From the NCBI GenBank assembly GCA_031550915.1, contig JAVBOF010000144.1, positions 1-12,436 of the forward strand: a stretch of DNA of 12,436 bases, in the 5' to 3' direction. The DNA is from JAVBOF01 sp031550915 (GTDB lineage Bacteria; Bacillota; Clostridia; Christensenellales; MGBC116941). Positions 1 through 4,865 of the stretch are shown here, in pieces (position 1 is the first letter of the stretch; every line of letters starts with the position of its first letter). Below the pieces are notes generated by a model. It worked only from the letters and a program-made list of their open reading frames with translations, searched no databases and was not told where the DNA came from. A program made the position numbers and the translations under genes.

Positions 1-105
1 TTCGTGTAATAATAATATTCGAATTATAATTCTTAGTCAATAAAAATATTCAAGAATCTGTAAAAAAATTTGGTTATAACATTTTACTGCGATAGGAAGT
101 AGAAC

Positions 106-129
106 TAAAAGTAGATTAATCTACTTTTA
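106..129. promoter_or_regulatory. 24-bp perfect palindrome upstream of the XRE gene (operator candidate)
   Basis: The left half TAAAAGTAGATT is followed directly by its exact reverse complement, giving 24 bp of dyad symmetry centred between 117 and 118. It ends 54 bp before the XRE start codon. As DNA it is a plausible operator for the dimeric HTH protein encoded next. As RNA it could fold into a stem of about 10 bp with a TTAA loop, but it is AT-rich and a poor terminator. A weak promoter-like pair (TTACAA at 135-140, TAAAAT at 158-163, 17-bp spacing) lies just downstream, so a bound repressor would sit at the upstream edge of it. Operator function is inference. Confidence 0.5.
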
Positions 130-183
130 ATAAGTTACAAAAGTATAAGAACACTGATAAAATTTAAATATGGATGGTGAAAT

Positions 184-507
184 ATGGATATTGACTATAA
201 AGCAATGGGTAAAAGAATTGCATCTAGACGTAAAGCTTTAGATATGAAGCAAGAAAAACTTGCTTTTTTAACAGGATTATCTAGTAAATATATCTCTAGT
301 ATTGAAAATGCACATTCTATTCCCAGTATAGAGGCACTAATTAATTTATGTATTGCGCTTAAAGTCACGCCAGATTATTTTTTAATGGGTGTGGTGAAGA
401 ATAACGTAGACGGCATCTCTGAGAACATTCAGCAAAGGATATCAACTTGTACAACAGACCAACAAAAACTTATTTTGAAGCTTATTGAAGCGGTAATAGA
501 ATATTAA
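184..507 (+). CDS. XRE-family helix-turn-helix transcriptional regulator
   Basis: A 107-residue protein with a Cro/C1-type (HTH_3) DNA-binding domain at about residues 8-66. It shows the usual pattern: an RIASRRKALDMKQEKLA helix 1-2 region, a recognition helix around LSSKYISSIENAHSIPS, and a closing LCIALKVTPDYFLMG segment. The remaining 40 residues (ISENIQQRISTCTTDQQKL and on) form a short helical tail as in many small Clostridial XRE repressors, probably used for dimerisation; there is no sensor or protease domain. The ATG at 184 follows a GGTGA stretch with a short spacer. The gene ends 34 bp before the proposed sigma factor start and has no terminator after it, so co-transcription is likely. 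A palindrome at 106-129 is a candidate binding site. The family assignment is secure; its target is inferred. Confidence 0.9.
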   Translation: MDIDYKAMGKRIASRRKALDMKQEKLAFLTGLSSKYISSIENAHSIPSIEALINLCIALKVTPDYFLMGVVKNNVDGISENIQQRISTCTTDQQKLILKLIEAVIEY

Positions 508-527
508 TATTTGTTTTGTTTTGTAGT

Positions 528-535
528 AGGAGGGG
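528..535 (+). promoter_or_regulatory. Strong ribosome binding site that fixes a non-AUG start
   Basis: AGGAGGGG is an almost ideal Shine-Dalgarno sequence. It sits 6 nt before an ATT codon at 542 and 63 nt before the first in-frame ATG (599), which itself has no purine-rich motif in front of it. The reading frame is open from 530, just after a TAG at 527-529. The site therefore argues that sigma factor translation begins near 542, at AUU. Confidence 0.75.
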
Positions 536-541
536 AACGTT

Positions 542-1087
542 ATTAAACAGAAAAATCATGATATACTCGAGACCTTATATCATGCATATAGCAGACTAAT
601 GCGGAAAATTGCGTATGATATATTAAAGGATATGGATCTTTCTGAGGACGCAGTTCAAGAGGCATTTGAAAAATTGACTAAGTATGCGTTTGAAATCGAT
701 AGCGTGAACAGCAATAAAACTAAAACTTTTATGGTTATAATTACGCGTAATGTTTCTATCGAAATGATTAGGCGTAATAAGATTGAAATTATTGACGAAG
801 CTGAATTTTCAGGCGATATTGAATTGCTTTATCAGGATGATGGACCTTTGCCTTTAGAAGTGCTTATTAGAGAAGAAAACTATAGAGAAATGCATATCAT
901 TTTGGATGAGCTTGATCCAAAATATGGTGATTTAATCGATTTGAAATATTACTATGATTGGTCAGATTCAAAATTGGCAGACTTTTTTAATATAACAGAG
1001 CAAAATATACGAGTAAGATTACACAGAGCAAAGAAACTACTTGCGAACAAGATCCTTGAAAGGAGGTTTTCAGTTGAACAAGCCTGA
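542..1087 (+). CDS. Sigma-70 family (ECF-like) RNA polymerase sigma factor, probable AUU start
   Basis: The product is about 181 residues from the ATT at 542, or 162 from the ATG at 599. Region 2 spans roughly residues 8-80: LYHAYSRLMRKIAYDILKD, then DLSEDAVQEAFEKL (the core-binding 2.2 helix) and MVIITRNVSIEMIRRNK (2.3/2.4, -10 recognition). Region 4 lies at about 119-170, with LDPKYGDLIDLKYYY and the HTH DSKLADFFNITEQNIRVRL for -35 recognition. There is no region 1.1 or 3, as in ECF-type alternative sigma factors. The family-typical LYHAYSRLM lies upstream of the ATG, so the longer form is preferred; no ATG, GTG or TTG exists there in frame, leaving ATT (or a base change from ATG). The last 14 nt overlap the anti-sigma gene, which suggests translational coupling. 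It probably directs core polymerase to this operon and to unknown distant genes. Confidence 0.85.
   Translation: MKQKNHDILETLYHAYSRLMRKIAYDILKDMDLSEDAVQEAFEKLTKYAFEIDSVNSNKTKTFMVIITRNVSIEMIRRNKIEIIDEAEFSGDIELLYQDDGPLPLEVLIREENYREMHIILDELDPKYGDLIDLKYYYDWSDSKLADFFNITEQNIRVRLHRAKKLLANKILERRFSVEQA
1059..1066 (+). promoter_or_regulatory. Ribosome binding site for the TTG-started anti-sigma gene
   Basis: AAAGGAGG lies inside the 3' end of the sigma gene and 7 nt before TTG at 1074. It selects TTG 1074 over another in-frame TTG at 1041 that has no such site. Confidence 0.75.
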
Positions 1088-1796
1088 TATTGAAGGTAAG
1101 GTCTTTGATGAAATCTTAAAATATACAGCCGAAAAGCATGTTGAATTAATTGCAGACCAGTATTCCGATATAGATATAGATATAGATATAGATGATATGG
1201 AGTTTTCTGACAGACATAAGAAAAACATGGATTCTTTCTTTGCCGCTAGGAAGAAAAAGCAAAATATTAATACATTTAGAAAATACGCCATCAGAGCTGC
1301 GATATTTTTGCTGGTTATTGTGATTGTCTTTTCGATATCTGTTATGAGCGTTGAGGCCTGGCGACATGAGGTTTTTCAACTGTTTCAGAAAAGCGACTCT
1401 AAATCGACTTCAATAGCATTTGAGAAAAATCCAATAAATTATTCGCAATTTATTGATCATTCTGGAGGAATGATCTTACCAAGATATATTACAAACGGGT
1501 ACGAGCCATCGGAGTATATCAAGATCTCTGAAACGGAATTCACATTTATTTACAATAATGTGAATGGTAATTCTATTGTTTTAGAAAAGTATTTATATGA
1601 CAGAACAATTGATATTAATAATGAAAATGTAGTAATTACCGATCTTACAATTATGAATAAACCCGCTAAATTTTTTAGTTCAAATAATAAAAATCATGAA
1701 AATGTGCTTCTCTTCGAACATAAGGGATATATTTATACATTAATTGCATGTGAACCACAAGAAGAAATAATTAAAATCGCGGAAAGCATGAATTAG
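1074..1796 (+). CDS. DUF4367-type membrane protein, probable anti-sigma factor
   Basis: A 240-residue single-pass membrane protein read from TTG 1074. Residues 1-70 are cytoplasmic, acidic then basic (KYTAEKHVELIADQYSD, later AARKKKQNINTFRK), and would hold the sigma factor. Residues about 73-94 (RAAIFLLVIVIVFSISVMSV) are the transmembrane segment. The outer part, residues 95-240, matches the DUF4367 pattern: MILPRYITNGYEPSEY, a FTFIYNNVNGNSIVLEKY strand pair, a central TDLTIMNKPAKFF segment and the closing IIKIAESMN. In Firmicutes such proteins are encoded directly after small sigma factors, as here with a 14-nt overlap, and are taken as their membrane anti-sigma partners. The cytoplasmic part has a DI-dipeptide run encoded by a hexanucleotide repeat. 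The family call is good; anti-sigma activity is inferred from architecture and position. Confidence 0.8.
   Translation: MNKPDIEGKVFDEILKYTAEKHVELIADQYSDIDIDIDIDDMEFSDRHKKNMDSFFAARKKKQNINTFRKYAIRAAIFLLVIVIVFSISVMSVEAWRHEVFQLFQKSDSKSTSIAFEKNPINYSQFIDHSGGMILPRYITNGYEPSEYIKISETEFTFIYNNVNGNSIVLEKYLYDRTIDINNENVVITDLTIMNKPAKFFSSNNKNHENVLLFEHKGYIYTLIACEPQEEIIKIAESMN
1167..1190 (+). repeat. Four tandem copies of the hexamer GATATA in the anti-sigma gene
   Basis: GATATA is repeated four times without interruption and is followed by GATGAT. It encodes alternating Asp-Ile in the cytoplasmic part of the anti-sigma candidate, before the membrane segment. The unit is 6 bp, so gain or loss of copies would keep the frame and change the length by two residues per copy. 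Confidence 0.9.
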
Positions 1797-1807
1797 AATT
1801 TGTAACA

Positions 1808-1860
1808 AAAAACATCTTTTTACTGTTTTATTAAACAAATAAGACAAAAGAGGTGTTTTT
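1808..1860 (+). promoter_or_regulatory. Inverted repeat covering the ribosome binding site of the secreted-protein gene
   Basis: Bases 1808-1821 can pair with 1847-1860 in a 14-bp stem with two G-U wobbles and a 25-nt loop. The right arm (AAAGAGGTGTTTTT) contains the ribosome binding site AGAGGTG and ends in a T-run one base before the ATG at 1862. In mRNA it could act as a weak terminator after the anti-sigma gene or hide the site for the next gene. It has only three G-C pairs, so stability is doubtful. Confidence 0.4.
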
Positions 1861-1861
1861 C

Positions 1862-2275
1862 ATGAAAAAAAGATTATTATTAGTTATACTTGCAATTAGT
1901 ACATTTTTCTCTTTTAGTAGCGCTTTTGCAAGCCAGAACAATGGTGGAATGATGCAACCGATGTGGACAAATATTTCTACAGTAGGAGGGGGGGTTAGTA
2001 TAAGCTCATCGGGCGTAGCATCGCTATCAGCAAGAATGGTAGCCTATGATCCGGTCAATAACACAAAAATCACCACCTCACTTCAACAGTATAAAAACGG
2101 TTCCTGGACAACTTTGTCTAGTTGGTCTCAAACTTCTTATAGTAGAAATTGTAGTTGGGCAAGTTCGAAATCAGTGACAAAAGGTTATACATACCGATTA
2201 GTGTGCAATTATTATGCATATAACGGATCGACTTTGCTCGAAAGTACATCAAAATCATATACCGATGCATATTAA
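1862..2275 (+). CDS. Small secreted protein, DUF6147-like
   Basis: A 137-residue protein with a clear Sec signal peptide: Lys-Lys-Arg at 3-5, a hydrophobic core LLLVILAISTFF, and a probable signal peptidase I site after AFA near residue 22-23. The mature part of about 115 residues is rich in Ser, Thr, Tyr and Asn. Its beta-strand pattern (VSISSSGVASLSARM, TTSLQQYKNGSWTTLSSW, TKGYTYRLVCNYYAYNGS) resembles the DUF6147 family of small exported Clostridial proteins of unknown function. ATG 1862 is preferred to GTG 1853, because GTG 1853 lies inside the ribosome binding site. It follows the anti-sigma gene after 65 bp and is the natural candidate output of that pair, but the link is inference. A run of seven G lies in its coding sequence at 1988-1994. 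No function can be assigned. Confidence 0.8.
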   Translation: MKKRLLLVILAISTFFSFSSAFASQNNGGMMQPMWTNISTVGGGVSISSSGVASLSARMVAYDPVNNTKITTSLQQYKNGSWTTLSSWSQTSYSRNCSWASSKSVTKGYTYRLVCNYYAYNGSTLLESTSKSYTDAY

Positions 2276-2333
2276 TATCTCGAGGTTTTTACATGCCTGT
2301 TTATTTAGGTAATGCTGACCTATACGCAACAAG

Positions 2334-2364
2334 ACACCCTCTATTCGCAATGAATAGAGGGTGT
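2334..2364. terminator. Strong hairpin downstream of the secreted-protein gene
   Basis: ACACCCTCTATTC is followed by a 5-nt GCAAT loop and the exact reverse complement, a perfect 13-bp stem about 58 bp after the stop codon. The tail (ATTAAGTTTG) has no solid T-run, so it is either a weak intrinsic terminator or an RNA 3'-end stabiliser. It marks the likely end of the XRE-sigma operon. Confidence 0.55.
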
Positions 2365-2430
2365 ATTAAGTTTGAAAAAATGTTTATGTCATTGTGTAAC
2401 AGAATAAGACGTTTTTAAGTTTAAGATAAT

Positions 2431-2466
2431 GACCTGCCCCCTGTTTACGCAAATTGGGAATGTTAG
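2431..2466. repeat. IS3-family terminal inverted repeat (orfB-side end)
   Basis: It starts GACCTGCCCCC and ends GGAATGTTAG, matching the reversed far end at GACCT, a C-run and GGAATGTTAG, with diverged bases between. The TTAG at its inner edge also holds the ancestral stop codon of orfB (2463-2465, read on the - strand). Confidence 0.7.
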
Positions 2467-3298
2467 AAACCGCCAAGAATCCTAAAGGCATACTCATTCG
2501 GCATCAGGTTATCCAGCGACATATCAGGTCTGATATGATTTTATTCCGACCGCCAGTCTTCGATGATTTCTTTGGCCTCAGAAATGTTCCGGAACCAGTG
2601 TTGGTCAAGGCCCTCTGTGCAGAACTTCCCGATGAAACTTTCGATGTATCCGTTTTGCATTGGCTTGCCAGGGTCAATAAATATTTGTTCTACCTTGTTG
2701 TCATATGTCCATGCGTTCATTGCATTGCTGGTAAACTCCGGTCCGTTATCAGTGAGAATTTCTTTGGGCATACCATAGAAGATGGCTACATGATTCAACA
2801 CTGTAGCTACTTTCCTTCCTTTGATCGAACTGTCAACCTCCAGGGCAATGCATTCTCTGATGACCGCATCAATGACGGTCAGTACACGGAGGTTCGACCC
2901 GAAGTGAGTCATATCGATAAAAACCATTGACCGCCGTGCGTTCATTTCCATCACGGCCCGTTCAGGAATACCCCTTTTCTCATAATGCTTCTTCTTACTT
3001 TTCCTATTAAGCGTCAAACCAGCGGCTTTATAAAGCCGGTATATCCTCTTATGGTTGATCTCAAAACCTTCATGCAGGAGCATAATATGCAGCCTGCGGT
3101 ATCCATATTGCTTCCAACGCGAGGACAAGGCAATACGGCGTTCCGTAATCATTCCATCTTCTACTTTGTCGGTCGCTATATACCTCATGCTATTCTGGCT
3201 GATTCCAATCAGCCTGCACGCCCTGCGTTCACTTATCTCATAAGCAATCTGAATTTGAGTGTAATCTGGCGTTTGACTGAAGCCTTTACACGTTTTTT
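2463..3298 (-). pseudogene. IS3-family transposase orfB (DDE integrase core), damaged
   Basis: The rve-type DDE core is clear. Counted from the in-frame ATG at 3377, the catalytic residues are D155 (MVFIDMTHFG), D210 (ILTDNGPEF) and E246 (GYIESFIGKF), with the family D-35-E spacing. N-terminal to it is the HTH_21-like SERRACRLIGIS region. Two lesions are visible. First, the frame ends with TAA at 2541-2543 right after EDWRSE, where the family has Tyr-Asn; beyond the stop the same frame continues NHIRPDMSLDNLMPNEYA to a second stop at 2463, so about 26 residues are lost. Second, the -1 frame from the slippery site reads KKRVKASVKRQITLKF and then stops at 3233-3235, while SERRACR lies in the next frame, which implies a 1-nt loss near 3235-3260. 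Probably non-functional unless a shorter product works. Confidence 0.8.
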
Positions 3299-3549
3299 GA
3301 GATAACGTCCTTGAGTATCTTGTTATCCAAGGAGAGGTCGGCAACCATCTCCTTGAGTCGTCGGTTTTCTTCTTCAAGCTGCCTAAACCTCTTGGCCTCG
3401 CTTATATCCATGCCACCGTACTTGCTTTTCCAACGGTAAAATGTTTGCTCGGCGATGCCGTGTTCTCGCACGATGTCGGCAGCTCTTTTGCCTCCCTCGT
3501 GCTCTTTGAGTATCTTGATTATTTGCTCTTCACTGAACCGTTTCTTCAT
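3286..3549 (-). CDS. IS3-family orfA (HTH transposase subunit)
   Basis: An 87-residue protein from the ATG at 3549, which has AGGAG 8 nt upstream; a GTG at 3558 is the alternative start but overlaps that site. It matches the HTH_Tnp_1 pattern: RFSEEQIIKILKEHEGGK, the HTH DIVREHGIAEQTFYRWKSKY, then a leucine-zipper-like coiled coil RFRQLEEENRRLKEMVADL and the conserved end LKDVISKNV. In this family OrfA binds the terminal repeats and is fused to OrfB by ribosomal frameshifting near its last codons. It appears intact here even though orfB is damaged, so it could still act as a repressor of transposition. Confidence 0.85.
   Translation of the reverse strand: MKKRFSEEQIIKILKEHEGGKRAADIVREHGIAEQTFYRWKSKYGGMDISEAKRFRQLEEENRRLKEMVADLSLDNKILKDVISKNV
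3292..3298 (-). other. Programmed -1 frameshift heptamer A AAA AAC
   Basis: On the - strand the orfA frame reads TCA AAA AAC GTG TAA, so the slippery heptamer A AAA AAC is in the right phase two codons before the orfA stop. Slipping by -1 gives KKRVKASVKRQ, a typical start of the OrfB part in this family, which supports the site. Confidence 0.7.
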
Positions 3550-3588
3550 GCTAATCACTCCTGCTTCTTTTATTTTACCATATCGTGA

Positions 3589-3625
3589 CTAACATTCCTT
3601 TTGACGGAGTTTCGGGGTTTAGGTC
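3589..3625. repeat. IS3-family terminal inverted repeat (orfA-side end)
   Basis: It reads CTAACATTCC inward and ends GGGGTTTAGGTC, the partner of the repeat at 2431-2466. Confidence 0.7.
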
Positions 3626-3628
3626 AAT

Positions 3629-3949
3629 GAACAAACGCCTTGTACAATAATATATAATAAATATTTATTCATAAGCGGTAAAGATAAGCATTGCATTTAT
3701 GATACTGATGGCAATCTTCTAGTTAAGCTTGATGATAATGGAGATGTTGTTTTTGGTTCGTTTTTGGCTAACAGCAATATATACTTTAGGCTCCCAAACT
3801 TTTCAGCCAGAGGATCAACGTTGGATGTAAAATCAGAGTTATCCAATTACCTCAGCTACATTGGGGATAAATATTTTATTTTTGACTATGAGAAAACAAT
3901 AGGAATGGATGTGAGCATAAAGCAAGATAAAAAATCCGGACCTACCTGA
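3629..3949 (+). pseudogene. Unidentified open frame cut at the IS end
   Basis: The frame stays open for 107 codons from the IS border to a TGA at 3947 but contains no ATG. The only plausible start inside it is TTG 3764 (61 residues), without a convincing ribosome binding site. The predicted chain contains CIYDTDGNLLVKLDDNGDVV, which hints at a beta-propeller or YD-like strand pattern, followed by FRLPNFSARGSTLDVKSELS and an FIFDYEKTIGMD segment. I do not recognise the family. It may be the interior or end of a gene whose beginning was lost when the IS entered, or a fragment that recombined next to the RHS core piece, since it runs into that piece in another frame at about 3930-3949. Confidence 0.35.
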
Positions 3950-4116
3950 ACGTGCGGCATTACAACCCGGCAATCGGCAGGTTTATGCAGCAAGACAGCT
4001 ACCGGGGAGAGGTAGGCGAGGCGTTAAGCCATAACCTTACAACGTATTGTAATAATAACCCGTTGAAGTATGTTGACCCGAGTGGGCATGTTGCGATGCC
4101 GAGGACATCTGTATAA
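3931..4116 (+). pseudogene. C-terminal RHS core fragment (orphan RHS end)
   Basis: After a stop at 3928 the frame encodes TYLNVRHYNPAIGRFMQQD, then a GEALSHNLTTYCNNN segment, NPLKYVDPSGH and a short VAMPRTSV tail before TAA at 4114. This is the hallmark of the RHS repeat-associated core: the RYYNPAIGRF motif, an N-x-Y-x-Y-NNP motif and the DPSG end that normally precedes a variable C-terminal effector. Only about 60 codons remain, with no start codon and no ribosome binding site, so it is a remnant. After DPSGH only nine residues follow, much less than a usual tip. It must derive from a gene like the large RHS gene downstream, which implies deletion or recombination. The domain call is strong; the history is inference. 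Confidence 0.8.
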
Positions 4117-4503
4117 ATTGAACTACTCATTTGCATTTTTAATTATTGGATTATGCTGTATAGATGAAACGATGGCCTTTTTGATGTATTGATATATCAC
4201 CGATTTTGTTGATAATGGTCTGCACAGCGCAATGGACAGTGGTGAAGTAATATAATTTATTATACTCAATAAATAATTCTTGAATTAACTCTCAGTTGTA
4301 AGTAAGAGTATACCTGAGGGGCTTTATTATATAAAAAAGCATGTCGAATATCGTATCTTTGTAACATTTTTGCTAATTTCCAAGTTATTAATAATGAATA
4401 CTATGCTGTTTAGAATTGATAATAATTTGTCGGTAAAGCACTATCTTCTTATTACTTGGTTCTCTTGCATTGTTTTTAGAATAATACGTATCATTATTTT
4501 TGA
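4117..4503. other. AT-rich gap between RHS fragment and NlpC/P60 remnant
   Basis: I see no confident gene here. One + frame is open from 4289 to a stop at 4535 and is strongly hydrophobic (VTFLLISKLLIMNTM, then HYLLITWFSCIVF), like two membrane segments of a fragment. Its first ATG is at 4394 and no ribosome binding site precedes it. The stretch may be decayed coding DNA. No terminator or repeat stands out. Confidence 0.4.
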
Positions 4504-4775
4504 TATTCAATTAAATCAATTGGTAGAAACGATCTAAAATCAGGCGATCTCGTCTTTTGGAGTAGAAGCCATTATCATTGCGGCAGACATAAAGAAATAC
4601 ATAATGTTGGGATTTATATTGTGAACACAAGGTAATATAAACAAGCAGTTGCAAAGGAAAAGACTTAAATAGAAACCTCTGGAGCGACTATAACTGGAAG
4701 ATTGTTTTGTAGGCCAGATCATATGATAAGAATGAACCGGGGAAAATTGTTCCAGGTGATTCAGGCGGTTTCTGA
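4504..4775 (+). pseudogene. Degenerate C-terminal half of an NlpC/P60 peptidase domain
   Basis: Two adjoining frames give a recognisable NlpC/P60 second half. From 4504 the frame reads GRNDLKSGDLVFWSRSHYH and then HKEIHNVGIYIVNTR, the family's L-x-x-GDLVFW and VGIYI strands, ending at TAA 4633. From 4632, in another frame, it continues KGKDLNRNLWSDYNWKIVL, a TAG at 4710, then ARSYDKNEPGKIVPGD, ending at TGA 4773. An extra TAA lies at 4638. Intact relatives are cell-wall endopeptidases with a Cys-His pair; the Cys half is missing here, and the residue before VGIY, normally His, is Asn. At least one frameshift and two internal stops make it a dead gene. Its place after an RHS core fragment suggests a former RHS-linked effector, but that link is inferred. 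Confidence 0.6.
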
Positions 4776-4865
4776 AAAGTGGCAGCATGAAAATTTCTTT
4801 TAGTAGCATGATTTTTTATTAAAGATAAATTCGGCAAGAATAATAACCTGTTTTGGGAGGGCACT

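Larger units (their letters stand above)
2431..3625 (-). mobile_element. IS3-family insertion sequence, probably inactive
   Basis: An element of about 1195 bp with orfA and orfB on the - strand. Imperfect terminal inverted repeats begin GACCT; the left end reads GACCTGCCCC and the right end, reversed, GACCTAAACCCC, with a shared GGAATGTTAG further in. AAT flanks both sides (2428-2430 and 3626-3628) and fits a 3-bp target duplication. If the ends are instead TG...CA (2430-3626), as is usual in this family, no duplication is visible. It sits just after the hairpin at 2334-2364 and cuts into or abuts an unidentified open frame on the right. orfB carries a nonsense codon and a frame lesion, so this copy probably cannot make a full transposase. 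Confidence 0.85.

Noticed and set aside
1..105. Short AT-rich palindromes such as GAATTATAATTC at 20-31
   Set aside because: Such short symmetric AT-rich strings are expected by chance at this base composition, and no gene context supports them.
1070..1379. Two - strand frames over the anti-sigma gene
   Set aside because: Their Ser-Ile or Tyr-Ile runs come from the GATATA repeat read in reverse. They have no independent support.
2454..3305. Several + strand open frames across the insertion sequence
   Set aside because: They are antisense to orfA and orfB, which have clear HTH and DDE motifs. None has a domain or a convincing ribosome binding site.
4251..4256. TATAAT box as a promoter for the binding-protein gene
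   Set aside because: No acceptable -35 box lies 16-18 bp upstream, and it is over 600 bp from the gene.
4394..4537. Small hydrophobic + frame (47 codons from ATG) that could be a membrane peptide or toxin
   Set aside because: There is no ribosome binding site and no start before the hydrophobic part. The open frame extends upstream without an ATG, and its end overlaps the NlpC/P60 remnant, so it looks like decayed DNA.
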